DNA of 64,000 nt, from the NCBI GenBank assembly GCA_948099385.1, contig CANUEZ040000068.1:1341001-1405000 (forward strand), read 5' to 3'. The notes beneath the pieces were generated by a model. It saw nothing but the letters and a program-made list of their open reading frames with translations, ran no database searches and was not told where the DNA came from. The position numbers and the translations under genes were made by a program. The stretch is from Fasciola hepatica (lineage: Eukaryota > Platyhelminthes > Trematoda > Plagiorchiida > Fasciolidae). Of the stretch, positions 1 to 12,813 are shown in pieces. Numbering within the stretch: position 1 is the first letter of the stretch; every line of letters starts with the position of its first letter.

Positions 1-1260
1 CAGCGCCAGGGAACTGTGTGGTCAACTGAGTCAAAAACCGCTCTAAGGTCGACAGAAACTGAGACAGTTGGTCAAAAAAATTTGTGTTCATTTTCTCCAT
101 TTCGTTGACGAGGGAAGATATGATAAATGTAACCTCAATCGGATCTAAATCCAACCTGGTTCTTGCGTGAGCTCCGTTCAGGAACATCAGGCAGGCGGTG
201 TAGGTTAATACCAGCAAGCAGCTTAGATACAATTCTCACCTACCTCATTCCCCTGTGATTTTCACAGGAGGGCCTGTTGTTTTCCTCATGTATTTGTACG
301 ATCACGAACTTACATAAACTCTTCGGAACTTATTCCTTCTTGCGTATCAAACCGAGGAGTTTACCAACTCAGAAGCAGTGCTGAGCCACCGTCTTTGATA
401 ATAGACGCAGATAGCCAATACCGTCCGGCAAACTTACATCTTTCAATATAGTTTATCTTGGGGAGAACCACGACTTGTGAAGAAGGACTGGTGTCTACGA
501 CTGGAGTTGTAATTGGAACGCTAGTGGGCAAGCCTATCAAGAATTAACGCCGAATAAACTGTTTTTCAAAATGCCGATCTTAGCTACGCTTCTGAATCCG
601 AATCAGTGAGCTGGTCGTCCCTTTGATCAATTCAATAACGCCTAGTTTGTGTGGACCGGCTCTTTTAATTAGACGGAAAAGGTAGCAGCTGTTGCTAATC
701 GTAGCAACTTTTTCATCTCCCTACACGTCGCAATTCGCCTCTGCTCGCTGTCGTATCTCAGGCTACGAAACAGTTAGGTTTTATGGAATCCGAAGGAATC
801 CATTTACACATGTAACTATGCAACTGAGGACGCAGATAATCTTCGTTTTTGTGTGTTTGGTTGTCGGGTCTTGCTCAGAGTCAGCTGCTTCAAGCAAGGC
901 CTGCTTGATCTCTCTCCATCTCTCTTCTGGATTCTGGGCATTTGACTGCATCGAAAACTTTGTGGATAATTCGGCTTGGAAAGCTTCTCTATGGTTATCT
1001 TCCAGTAGCACCTGCTGGGGACGGTTGGCCTTGGTGGTATTTCGGCCACCGACGATACGTGAGCTAGAACGTACGCGGATAAGAGCGTAACCAGTGCCTA
1101 CAGACACACGCCAATGAAAGGATTTTTGTTTGGGAACACCTATCAGAGCATTTGACTCGAAAGTTTGACTCTTAAGACAGTGAGGCCTTAACCCAGCACG
1201 ATAACTTGGCCTAGGAACCCATGAAGAACTTCTGCTTTGTCACGTGAGACCTGGTTTTCG
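1..1260 (-). pseudogene. RTE-clade LINE polyprotein relic (endonuclease/RT linker and 5' part of reverse transcriptase)
   Basis: Read on the minus strand, this is a decayed non-LTR retrotransposon running off the left edge of the window. At 1107-781 an open frame contains LLEDNHREAFQAEL and EERWREIKQALLEA, typical of the linker between the endonuclease and RT domains in schistosome RTE-like LINEs. From about 720 to 480 the frame shifts and stops accumulate, but EMEK-like and LFRLIKE-like segments remain. Between about 290 and 20 the RT domain is recognisable: SKLLAGINLHRLPDVPERSS, then QVGFRSD, then VDLRAVFDSVD. The catalytic YADD motif would lie beyond the window start. Several in-frame stops and frameshifts show the copy is dead. 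The upstream limit near 1260 is approximate; a diverged endonuclease tail (SNALIGV) is possible at 1180-1110. RT identity is confident; the clade call rests on recognising the linker and is less certain. Confidence 0.8.
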
Positions 1261-4200
1261 CAAACATGTTGTGTTTGTCCTCGCTGGTGCTCTGTTAGTG
1301 ATCCAATTTTACTTCTTCAGTCTTCAGCGCCAAGTATCCAATTGAGCAGGCGGAATGTGGACGGGACAGCATCCTTTGGGTAGTAAGCTGTACAGCCCTC
1401 ACCGGCGATAGCTGCCCAAGTAAGTGCGATGAATTCTCCCACCGTCTACAAAAAACCCAGGTACCCTACTCCACAGCCCATCTAGTGGGGCATTTTAGAC
1501 AAGTGATTTTTTTTCTTTCCGTATTTATTCGCTGGAATGTCCTCTCCAGGTTAGAACCAGATGTTGCCTACCAACTATTTCAGAGACTGAACTTTGTCTG
1601 ACTCCTCCCCAATGAAGTGTCAGGCAAGATTGCATCTCCGGCTTAAGGGAAATATCCTACATAGCCCTTTCGGTCATGGGGGCAAGCATAGCATCACACC
1701 ACATAAAGGCGCAGTGTCGTCGTCACAGATGGTCAATATTTTAATTAAATTATTATGTTCATCTGCAGCCACTTGGTTTTCAAAATCAATTCCAAATCTG
1801 CGCTGACGACAATATAGAAGTTATCCGTAGTTAATGAAACTCCCTTCCAGTATTTTGTCTTCGAGAGGAGATTCCGTCAGTCTGCCTTTTTATGAAATAA
1901 GTGGAAACCTGACGTTACCGTGTATTTCCCGATTTGTGATAATACAGAGGTCGTCCGGTTTAAAATGATTCTCTTTAGGCATAGAATTTGACGAACATTT
2001 TCGTCCTTTAATGTGTCAGAACCGAGATCGGTTAGGAGTGTATCGAAAAATCGATGCGCCATGCGAAATGTTATGGTAAAATTTTATTATTTAATAACAC
2101 AGCCTAGTCGGTTGTAAAACCGGTCTAGAAAAAGGTTAATCGTGGTGACCAAAACGTCGACAAACTACCAACGATTTCGACTACACTGTGCTATTAAACA
2201 ATAAAATAATACTATGTTCATCCTTTACTTTTAGAGTAATATTTACAGACAATTTGGTCAATTTCAGCATTGACCGATGGTTGGTGTTGAAGAAATGACA
2301 GTGGTGTCAGTATTCTCCCTCGGCGGCCTCTCGGGTCTCTTTAATGCTCGTTTTTCAGTTCACATTCAGGTTTCTATTCCTGAGCAATGGTCCTTTTGCT
2401 GTGAACAGCATAACAAACGATATAACGAAGTCTTGGGATATCGGACAAGTTTAACCTTGTTGGAACACTTTCTCTTAAGCTCATCCTCTTAGTGTGGATT
2501 GAATCAGCACTAATATCCAGCATTCAGGATGGCGACTTATTCATCGTGGTCTATCATCCCACCAATGAAGCACAATTCAAATCCATGGAACCCTATTGGC
2601 TTGTAAATATGGATTCAGTTGCGAAACTACTAGAAGTTCACTTTCAAAGAATAACACATGTGGTACCCTCGCTGCTTTTCACTTGCTGAGAACTGCGACC
2701 AGTTAGTATAAAATTCCCTTATTTCATTGTTTTCCGAAGATTTTCACGTGTACGTTTACGGCATGGTGTCAGAATTACCACGGATTTTAGAGAAAAAGAT
2801 GTGTATCTAATATAAAGTATGAAGGCTTATTCGAACCGCATAGGTACGCGCTCAAATCACAACAAATAACCTTGGCAATAAACTACATCCCTTGATGAAA
2901 CATCTACTAGAAAGAAGCCTACAATAAACTCTGCTTTAAGCAGACTTATACAATGCATAAACGTCTCTGTGACAACAAAAGAACCTGTCAATAAGTATAT
3001 TATGACTTAACTCACCTCCGTGGCGAACATCAATTATACTTCATAGTATCTTGTACTTTTGGGTGTGCGCAGAGCTCTTAGATTTTCATATTCTGAAGAA
3101 CAATAATTCCCAAATGGTAGCCGTCACCGTTGATAAGAAAGCAGTAAGGTGAATGTAGAATATCGAATGATTCGTCTGAAAATGTTATTAATACCAAAAG
3201 CACTTCGCCGCCCACAGCAGTATAATTGAAAAGTTGCCATTTCATTCGCATACATAAGTAGTCGATTTATTTTGATAAGGCAGTTGAACATCTATTTCAT
3301 TCTTTTTGGAATGTCAACGGAATACCACTCATCATATGTGGATCGATGTACGGTAATACCCAATACAAGGAAAACCCCTCAGTGGTGCTTAGAAGAACAC
3401 AACTTTCAACAGTCCCTCTGGCTGCGTCCTATGTGGACCTTTTCAATATGCACGCGGATACCACGTGCAATCATGCATCTAAGGTTACCGTTAGTTAGAG
3501 GTCCTGTTTAGTAAATTAGTTGAACTTTAAATTGATCGATAATTTCAAATAGGTTTTCCATTAACGTCATACCGCTTTGCCGATATGACTAATCCATGGG
3601 CTATGCCCTCTGAGTGATTAGGCCGTACCAAGGGTTTTGAACCGTGACACAAAAAGTTCAACGTGAAAGTCTCTGGTATAAAGCATTTTGCTAACAGCAG
3701 ACTCAGTAGAACATTATTGGTTAGCAACATGCACAGCACAAAGACAAATAACCGAAAATGCTTTGGGAATATACACGCAACTCATAAAATCAAACGGTTT
3801 TTCAAAAATAGGAATTACGTGTATTGTTTACTTCACTGAGATACCCGACAAAATTCTCAGGTCACATTGTAATCCATTTGGAACGGAACATTTTCAGTTT
3901 CAGGAAAACAACGTCGTTCGGAGACAAACCAATTCAGTCAGGATATATATGTATATACTGAACAATTCATCACGAAAGTGGACCTCACAAGGATTAAAAA
4001 TAATCACAATCAGTGGACAATTTTAATGAGTCAAAATGGAATTAACTGTTGAGATTGAACTTTGGCTTGCTTTCGGATATCATCGCTTCCGCCGGTTGAA
4101 AGGGGAGAGTGTGAATCACACTCTTATGAGACGTACCTTAACGATTCCAGAATGAATCGAGCATTCATGCGGAATGGCTACTTGTCATATTATTCCTCAT

Positions 4201-7200
4201 AGTCTTTCACCACTTTCCTCGACAGATCAATAATTCACATGAATATTATCGCCTCAGTGACAGCTTCAGCTTCAAGAAAAAGCAGGAGTTCTTGTGCCAT
4301 GAAACCCTACAAGTTACATTGGTAATATTACCAACCTGACGCGCAAACTGATCGCATCAACCTTGGAGTTATTATCACCGCGGCATTTTTGATCTTCGTG
4401 TCAACCTAACTACCGTTATGAGTTAAAATTAAAGGTATGAGACTTGTGTACTCAAAAATACAGTTACTTACCCATCGGGTTGACACGCCTGACTTGAAGT
4501 GAACAACATCGTGTTACAATACTTACTGCAGTTTTTACTGTGTAACAGTCAATAAGTGAATGTTATTTGTAATTTTCCCGTTGTCCGGTGGTGTTCTGAA
4601 GCAACAAAAAGTTATGCTTTGTACAACTTAGTAAATATAAGATATCTGAAAAACGTTTTTTAGCAAGATTGAAGTTACTATGCATACTTTGAGAAACGAG
4701 CTTCAGGTAACCTGAAAACTGAAACAGATTGATAAAAATAATCAAACGATGAGTTTTAAGTTGATTCTATTTCAAAAAACCGAGAATGCTGTACTTTGTA
4801 ACTACCATTGTGTAATTATGTGCATGGAAATATTAGCAACTAATTTAGGTTTCATTCAAAACTGACAAAAAGGTGCAGTCTCAATGCTATAATAAACACT
4901 CTCACGTTGGTATATAATCCCTGAGTTTGCCAATATTCAACGATATGATTTATAATTCCTTAAGGAAAATAATTATTTAGTTGTGCAAATGCATCACAGC
5001 GCAGTTGTCTCGGTGATTTAATTGACTACTCTATTGTGATATACCCGATACATTATGACAACCACGTTGATCTTGGTGTAAAACGTTAGCTAAAGACTAA
5101 CATTGGTTTTTGTTATTGGTATGACTTTTTCTTCACGGCTTACCGGATTTATACTCAATGGACCTTCAGGCACGGGACCATAAAATACTCGATTTCACAA
5201 CCGAAAGTTAGGTATTCTCAGATCGGTAGCTGATCACTTTAAACATTCATTATGCGTACACTATCTTTCGAGTTCGTGGTGTTCACGCTTAGGTATAAGG
5301 ATAAATTGCCATTAACTACTCTTTTTTATTGTATAATCTCATTTTTCAACAAACGGCTATAGCTGTTAGTTGGACTCCTTGGCATTTGCACTGGAGACTA
5401 ATAGAAATATCCCTGGTAAGTTCTGTACTTTTGCCTTATTTCCAAAACCCTCGAATACTTTCATTCTCAGGTATTCTAAAATAGCTTTTCACTTGAAACT
5501 ATTTGAAATCGCTGAATTTCTCGTCCGCACAATGTAAACAGTACCAAACACAATGCTACTTAGCCAGCCATAAAGCACAGCTTCATCTGAATCATAAACG
5601 CGTGTACGCCCCCTTAAATCTGTAGACGAATTGCTTTGTTGAAAATGTTTCCGAAATCCCAACTCATCTTGGGGATTACCGCATTCTTCTGGGGATATTC
5701 GTTGCCACTGGGTGCAGATTTTCTTATGAATATGAATTTTTCTTTTTGCACCCCTGTGGCTAGTAATACTATCACTGTGGCACCAATTTACATTTGCCTC
5801 CATCTGTAAACCTTCTAAAACATGTGTTTGCGCATAAAATCTAATTTCATATAGCGGGTCTGATTTTCAAACAATCTCAGATTGTGTCCCATTAGGTAGG
5901 TGTGATTTACCACATTATTTCTTCTATTGCCGCATGTAGGATTCCTTGATCATACGTATCTTATTAGAGCTCGAAAGAAGGCTATTATAGATCCCGTCCG
6001 AAATCGGTACAGTTCGTAATCCGTGTATATTTGTTCACACTTGATTTTCTACCTGAAGAGCTTCCCGGATGAAACGATATCCGACTAACTTTCGTAAAAT
6101 CAATTTTAGTTTGACTTTTATCGGCATTTTTATTTTAGCAGTCGACATGAAACATTCGAGTTCACCGCAATTCTACTACACCATATGTGGTTTATTTTAG
6201 CAAACCATTTATTCTCTTATACAAAAGCTTTTTGCTGCTCATCTCGGTTTCTTGTTCACTGACTCCTGTTTCACTGTTATGGGAACAGTTTTATTCATAT
6301 GCAGTTGTCCCATATAATCATTCCAATAATCTAGTATACTACAATTATACTACCCTGTGAGTAGTTATCAAAAGATTACTGTGTGTGCTTGACTCCAAAC
6401 CTACGGATTGGTATAAGAGGAACTTGTGGACTGCGCACTAATATGGTGACCTGTTGGCCTATAGTTACGGTACCACGTTGGGCTTCATTTTAAAAAGAAA
6501 AACTTTTGTAAGTGCGGATCGGCAGTTCATTAATTCATGCGTCCGTTTAACTCTTACAGTCTACCAGATTTACAGTCTCAAAACTTGAGGATAAATATGC
6601 CTTCTGTGTATCTTGTACTTTCAAGATCCACATTCCAGTACAAATTTGAAATTACCCCATCGAGCATGTTTTTAGAGTCGATTGTATCCTACCGTGGGTG
6701 CTTTCAGTGCGTTCAAATTAAATCCAAAGTAACCAAATGACTACGATTAGCCGCAAGGAACTAAATTATAATCTTCAAAATTCTCGCAAGCACAATGTAA
6801 AACATTCGATTTAGAGCGACATTTGGTCAGTCAGAAGGGATTTTTACCAGCATTTGAAATGCTTCCCCTTTCCGATTCAACAGTAAGCAAACTGCAAAGA
6901 AGTCCACGTTTTCAAAATCACAATTCGTCTGATATGACGCCAAATTCCTAAATAAGAATTTCAAAGCCATTAAAGACTATAATTTTCGGGTTTCAATGTA
7001 GATTTGGCCAAAATCAGTCTGTTTAATAGAGATCTCAGTGCTATCTTAAGGCACAACTATTTCCACCGGAAAATCTTTTGGAAGACGTAATGCTGCCCGT
7101 TCATACGAAGTATTCAAGGAGAGCGTATATTTCAAACAGTTTTGGATTCAGTTTAAAGGAGATGGTGTAAATTAATACAGTTTTCTAAGGAAAGCAAAAG

Positions 7201-8205
7201 CTTTCTATCATCATTGGAGTGCATCTATTTATTTGTCTTACAATGTCTTAATAAACTGTTACTCTAGATCCCGTCGATGCCAGTTCGGTATGAGTTCATT
7301 GCATTTTTTAGGCCCCGTTGTTTTTTTTGCCGTTAGATCTTTTCAAACACGAGCAAGCTTGCTGGACCGACATGCAATTTGAGACACTTGCGGGTAGCAT
7401 CAGTTCACGATCTTATCAAAATACTTGAGACGAAAGTTAATCCATCACTCTGGTACAGGTGATGTCCAACTTGATCATCACAAGCCATCTTAATAGGAAG
7501 CAAATTTCCATAGAAATAAAACATAGTAAGCTTATGACGTACGGATCCGCTTTTCTGAAAGCAGTTGCACACGAATACCATCATTATACGGTTGATGTTA
7601 CCAAAAATGCATCCTAAAGCGATTTCACAAACCAGATTAAGCAGATAGGGTTTTGGGATACCAGCAGAAAATAGTAAATGTGAGCTTATTAGGAATTTCA
7701 CGTAATTTACTGAGAATTCGGTTCCTACATCCGATAAACAATCTTTTTTTGCATATTCTTCGTTCACTCTCTTCAAATGTCTTGCTTCGGTTGCTAGGTT
7801 CTACGGAAGTCACGCATGTCATATCTCGATTTTCTTATTTCTCTAGCACCGGTCTGCTAGTGGATACGTTAATGAGTCCTGATAGCGTTGAAATGAAGCC
7901 TTGGTATCACGTGGGGCATCAGCTGTCATATTTGTAAATAGCTATCGGAAGAATTCAGAAGCACCCATGTTCCCAATCTTAGGCCGGAGTTAGTTCAATC
8001 CCTAGAGCGCCAGTGGAGTGGTTTGGTTACCTGCCAAAGCATTATCACACGGAAGATTTTGACAGCCCACGCACAGCCATTGGTTAATAGGTTGTCATGT
8101 TGTCTCAATACAAAAACGTGTGAATGAAAGTGATGTGGCATACGCCTGAAACATCGAAATGACAAGGCGAAAAGTCCAAGTATCCGTTTTCATGGCAGCT
8201 TTTCA
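1261..8205. other. Intergenic or intronic DNA, no supportable gene
   Basis: AT-rich sequence with frames of at most 112 codons (3688-4026 plus, 2277-2492 plus, 5489-5803 minus). None has a recognisable domain, signal peptide or convincing splice-site pair. A short polypyrimidine tract plus AG precedes several frames, for example at 2266 and 3905, but the frames behind them close quickly. I see no repeat family, tRNA or LINE remnant here. Confidence 0.6.
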
Positions 8206-8556
8206 TCTATTTATTTTAAGATACTTTGTCATCATTCTGAATTGTTTATTTCGAGCACCCTTCTCAAGACGATAAAATCCGTCGGTGTTGACAGTAAACG
8301 GCTGATCGACGTCCCTTCACCACGTTCCCCGTTTAGGAAATCCTTCAGTTCTTTGAGATCCAGTGACAATGTTCTTTTTTACCCAGTGAGATCCAGGTGG
8401 TCTGGCACGGAACCCTTTGGGAATAGTCAAGTCTTTTTTTAACGGCTTATCAGGGCTAGGTAACGCATCACTAGTCCCAACTAGTTCACATTTTTGTTCG
8501 ATTCTGAACCGTCTACGTACGGTTTTTAGTAAATATTCAAACTCTGTGGCGATAGT
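8206..8556 (-). pseudogene. Unidentified coding-like frame with one internal stop
   Basis: On the minus strand, 8556-8320 is open for 79 codons. After a single TGA at 8317-8319 the same frame stays open for another 37 codons, to a stop at 8203-8205. The composition is protein-like: basic and proline-rich, with LPSPDKPLKKD, IPKGFRARPPGSHWVKK and VNTDGFYRLEKG. No ATG opens it. A possible acceptor (CACAG) lies a few codons into its 5' end, and a possible donor (GTGAAG) lies at the internal TGA, so it might be an exon of about 70 codons rather than a broken gene. I recognise no family. A chance frame is a serious alternative, because frames of about 80 codons are common in this window. Confidence 0.2.
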
Positions 8557-11090
8557 TCAAAAACGGGAAATTTTTTCTGTCTCTTATACGTACTGGATCT
8601 CCATGAATATATCATATTCATTTTAATTATGTATAACAATGAGAAAAAGCATCTTCTCTCCCAAAATCCAGGTTTACATGAGGAAACCATTCTCTTACCA
8701 TTAACCACCCTTGAATCGGAAGCTGAAAAACCACGGAATTAATTAGTGTGATTGACATGGAGTGCAGTATGTTAGGAATTTCTTTGACGAACAAAACACC
8801 AACATTATACTGAATACCAAAATTGAAGGGACAAACTTAAGTAACCGAATGCATCACTTTGCGATGCTGCCGTACACTCACATATGTGAAGCTTGTTGTT
8901 ACATGATTATAGATGTTTAATAAAGGGACCGTTCTGGCCCAGAACAAAACAGATAATGTCGTAGGGTGTTCCGAATGACTTGTGGGCCTCAAAAGTAGTG
9001 ATAAACGGTTCCTTTGACATGGACAAATTTCAGTTTACGGATGTGATGAAATCCAACCAGTGCCCAAAAATGAGTGTGGGATCTTTTGAATTTGTATAAC
9101 TTTACCTGCAAGCAAAGCCACCAGAAGTTATCGACCTCCCCATCTCATTCGCATGACTTAAACGGGAGACAGCCGGAGAATAAAATGTTCTGTATTGTAG
9201 GTGATAGATTTAGACACACAAAAGCACGATGACACTCGACCACCAGTTTTGGGATAAACCTGTCACCCGGGTGCGTGGTGAAAGGTCTTCAGCAAACGCG
9301 TAGGGTCACATCAGAAATACTACAATTTCGGTGCACTTCGGGTATAATAACATACATCCACTGACCAAGAGGATCCAATTAGTCACCGGTAAGCAAAATC
9401 TAAATGCAGATATTGAGTTAACTGCTGATTCCGCACACGAGGCAAGTAACGTGTGTGTCCTTGAATGCAGCGCTTTACTATGGCGCTCGGTCTCACCGAA
9501 ATATTTTGTCATTCCTGCTAAAACAAAACCACAACTGCTTCACCCAAATACGCAAGGGCGAAGTGCCGAAAAGTGGCATTTTCTGCGAAATATTCAAGGA
9601 GAATTTAGGTCTGGCCCATGTCAAGCATATGGTGTACCAAAGAAATCATTTGTGAAAAAATGAAACAAGTCACCAAAGAATGAGCCGTAGACTAGATTTA
9701 TGAACTTGTTTAAATGTACACGTATGTGCTAATAGCAAAAATGGTACTAAACCTGTGAGATCGAAATGGAGAGCGACAGAAACGGAATCTATTTTCAGGC
9801 AAACTCACTACTGTCGATTTCTGTTTTAGTTATAGCAGTGCATACACCTTGAACAGGAGTGAAACTTACAACCCCATTTGTTGTGTGATGGAGAGATAAA
9901 ATAGCCTTAAAGTAGTGATAAGATCCTTGAAGAGAATTTGTCTAGAATGATATCATCCAACACCTCATATTCTTCAAAGTTAGCGTGAACCGCTCAAAAT
10001 AAACTCGTTTGCTACTAACCTGGGATAGTCTCTGCCAAGACTTCCAAAGGAACAAGCAGTATGTCATTATCGCAATCATCATGAATCAAAGGCAGATCTT
10101 TGAATCCAGCAGTAAAACTGTTTTGCGCAGCCTACTTGGGTAAAATTGGAACCAGAACTAGGCTGTCCGGTGGTTACTTCACTTAGAACAATTTATTTGG
10201 CTAATTACTTTCTACTCAAACATCTTTATATTTGTGTACTTTCTTCCAAGGCTGTCCCATCATACTGTGTGAAACTATAAAGAATAACACAAATGTTTCC
10301 CCACTTCTCAAGATAGTTTTGTCTTCCTCAAATAAAAATTTGCCCAAATCTATTAGGGCTTTGTCGAAGGTGCTTTATCAATTCAGCGTATTCAATCAAA
10401 AAAATCGTGAGCAACTTCTACAGAGAACAAAGGCCAATATCTTCTGTAATCACATGCACGAAAATAGTCTCCAGTTTGCCCAATGCTGAATTGCCGTAAT
10501 GGGAGTTCACCAGAGAGCCTGACATGCACTTTGATTAATAGTTCTTCTAGGCTGTCCGACCCGATCTCACGCACCGCCGTGCATCATTTGCATTTTCTAA
10601 ACCAAGACTTCTTTGGGTATTTTTTACACCAAGAGGTATGCTTACACGATTTCTACTCGTTCTGCGGGCAAGAACATGAACTACCCTGAAGGCCAAGACG
10701 TTGCTGCATTCTATCCTCGATAAACGTGATATTCAGTGCCGAGAAGACGTGGGGCTTTACTAGACTTGTGAAAAACCCAGGCCTCTATCAGGCAAAATAA
10801 TTTCGTTCAATTAGGTTACTCAAGATGCGAAAGAGAGTGTTCTGATATTGATTTACTGTGCAACATAAACTTTGAAAGAACTACTTTAAATCGGTTGTAT
10901 CACTTGGCGTGCTGTGAACCATTAAGAGAGCCTAACATATAAGGCCATACCACTGCACCACGAAATTATATGTTTCATCAGCGGTTTACCATCACAGGAC
11001 AATCAACTGAATCTTTGAAGAATCTAATTTAATTACACTTGTGTATCAACCATAAAAGATTAGTTATATTATGCTATTTCTGCATTGCAG
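8557..11090. other. No supportable gene
   Basis: Unremarkable AT-rich sequence. Overlapping frames on both strands at 9306-9663 (up to 110 codons) have no domain, signal peptide or splice context that would raise them above chance. No repeat or RNA gene was recognised. Confidence 0.55.
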
Positions 11091-11308
11091 GTTACAAATG
11101 TTACTTTCTGTTTGAATATGGGCTTGTGTGCCAAAAAGAAATGACAAGTGGTTTTAACATTGTTCTTAGTTTCGATATGAGCAGTATTGCATTGTATTTG
11201 GATGAAGACAACATTTCCCCGCAAAAACACAACCGGTTTCGAGATTTTTCCCGCCCATCAGTTAGCCGTGTTAACCGACGAATTACCTTCGGAAGAATCA
11301 CCGTGTGA
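11091..11308 (+). CDS. Candidate terminal exon, unknown product
   Basis: A polypyrimidine tract ending TTTCTGCATTGCAG (AG at 11089-11090) is followed by a frame open for 71 codons to TGA at 11306-11308, entered in phase 1. The predicted peptide begins GYKCYFLFEYGLVCQ and ends in a basic tail (SRVNRRITFGRITV). No upstream exon was found and no family is recognised. The acceptor is good, but a chance match of an acceptor with a frame of this length is plausible in 64 kb. It ends only eight bases before the ATG of the next candidate exon. Confidence 0.2.
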
Positions 11309-11316
11309 TTCTAAAA

Positions 11317-12813
11317 ATGGACTCCTCGTTCATGCACGCTTCATTCGATTCAAATGAGCTTACAATTGTTCTTGGTTCGACTGTGGGTACATTGCAAACA
11401 GTCTGTAGTAAGTAATACTGTTCGCTTCGATCCTCAATTGTGACTCGTTTAGTCTGACGGTCGCTTCCAAAAGTTTATATGCGGATGACACTCCTTGTCA
11501 TATTCACCAACTGGCTAATTACCCATCTGGATACAATACGGTCAATTCGTTGTTGAATTTCATTGATTTAATTTGAAATGTAGATGCGCATTTAGTACCT
11601 AAGACGCGATTAATAATTTAGTTTGAATCTAAACGAAATGACAAATATACTTTAGAGTACTAACCCATAGAATGGTATAAAACTAACTTGATGCCGCAGA
11701 TCGTGAAACTAAAAGCGTACAACAAAAAAGGAGAACAGCTTTCAGTAAAAATGCGTAGTGGATGAATAACACAACTGTTGTTTTGGTCTCTCTGCTTCAA
11801 ACCCACTTATGGTAGATTTTTACCTAAATGTGTCTTAGCGATGTGGAACGATCGTCTACTTTCTTGGCAACGTATGACCATTACGGTAGTTTCACAATCA
11901 CTTTTGTTTTCTTTCCTATAGCACAACTCGAGTTTTGAATTGATTCACGACTTCAATCCTATGTTTAAGTCCGATCTTGTTGTTTGAGCAAGCTACATCA
12001 AAAAACATGATGCCTCATTACCGAACGAGTTGCAATGGATCAAGCACTCTTGAAAATAACACATTGCAGAATGCCTCGTCAGTTCGCTGCTAGACAGCCA
12101 CCCTAACTTTACTTTTTTTAGCCATTCATAACCAATAAAGCCGTATGCCTTCTGTGGCTTTGGTTTTAAGTTCTATATTAAAAACTGCACCGTAAAATAT
12201 CTAACGAAATTTTTGCGGATGATCGAAATAGCATTCTTATCTGAGATTAGAACAATCTAAACTATCCCAACCTGATCTCCAGGTAGTTACCAGGAAGACC
12301 ACTTGTTCTTTCCTTTCAAACAATAACAGCAAAGTTATGATTCTGTATACTTTATTGACCTGTTGTATATTTTGAAGAAAACATTATTTTCTTTTCTTCT
12401 CGGATACACGACTCACCTTTAAGTCAACTCCTTTTTGTCGTCCTTTCCTGACTCGAGAATTTCTTTCTTGTTCACATAATTATCATGAACGATAGGATTT
12501 TTGGAACCGCCATTGCGTTTATCAGGTCTTTATTGATAACTAATCCATTTCAGGAGTAACGACATAGCCAAAATTTATTTGGCCGGAAACAACAAGGAAG
12601 AAAGTTTTCAATGGCTTCTGTTTTCGCTCAAGGAACTACTTGAGGTAATATCAATATGTGTTTGACTGGTAAGTATAATCCAATATTTTTAGTATTCTCA
12701 GGTAATAATGGTTAAATATAGTTAATTACTAAAGGTATTTGTGATTCCTTTCAGCGGTGCTGTTACTGATTATTTTGTTTGGCGTTGGGGTCGCTTCGCT
12801 AGCGTCCCATTGA
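11317..12813 (+). CDS. Candidate two-exon gene for a 49-residue membrane protein
   Basis: Exon 1 (11317-11407) starts at an ATG in the context AAAAATGG and encodes 30 codons (MDSSFMHASF... ending QTVC) plus one base. It stops at a consensus donor GTAAGTAA. Exon 2 begins at 12755 after the acceptor GTGATTCCTTTCAG. In the matching phase it reads TVLLLIILFGVGVASLASH and then TGA at 12811-12813, a clear hydrophobic transmembrane-type segment at the extreme C terminus. The product would be a small tail-anchored or single-span protein. The intron would be about 1.35 kb. Phase agreement has a one-in-three chance of being accidental, and another frame of exon 2 is also open. No family is recognised. 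Confidence 0.25.
12554..12644 (+). CDS. Candidate internal exon, unknown product
   Basis: It is bounded on the left by the acceptor CTAATCCATTTCAG (AG at 12552-12553) and on the right by GTAATA, with a stronger donor GTAAGT at about 12671. Only one frame is open: one base plus 30 codons, containing DIAKIYLAGNNKEESF and WLLFSLKELLE. A possible short first exon (ATG at 12485, MNDRIFGTAIAFI) would match its phase, but needs a 28-base intron with a weak GTCTTT donor. It lies inside the intron proposed for the 11317-12813 candidate, so at most one of the two models is right as drawn. Confidence 0.2.

Noticed and set aside
692..1090. 132-codon plus-strand frame
   Set aside because: It is the antisense shadow of the LINE linker region on the minus strand, where family motifs are recognisable.
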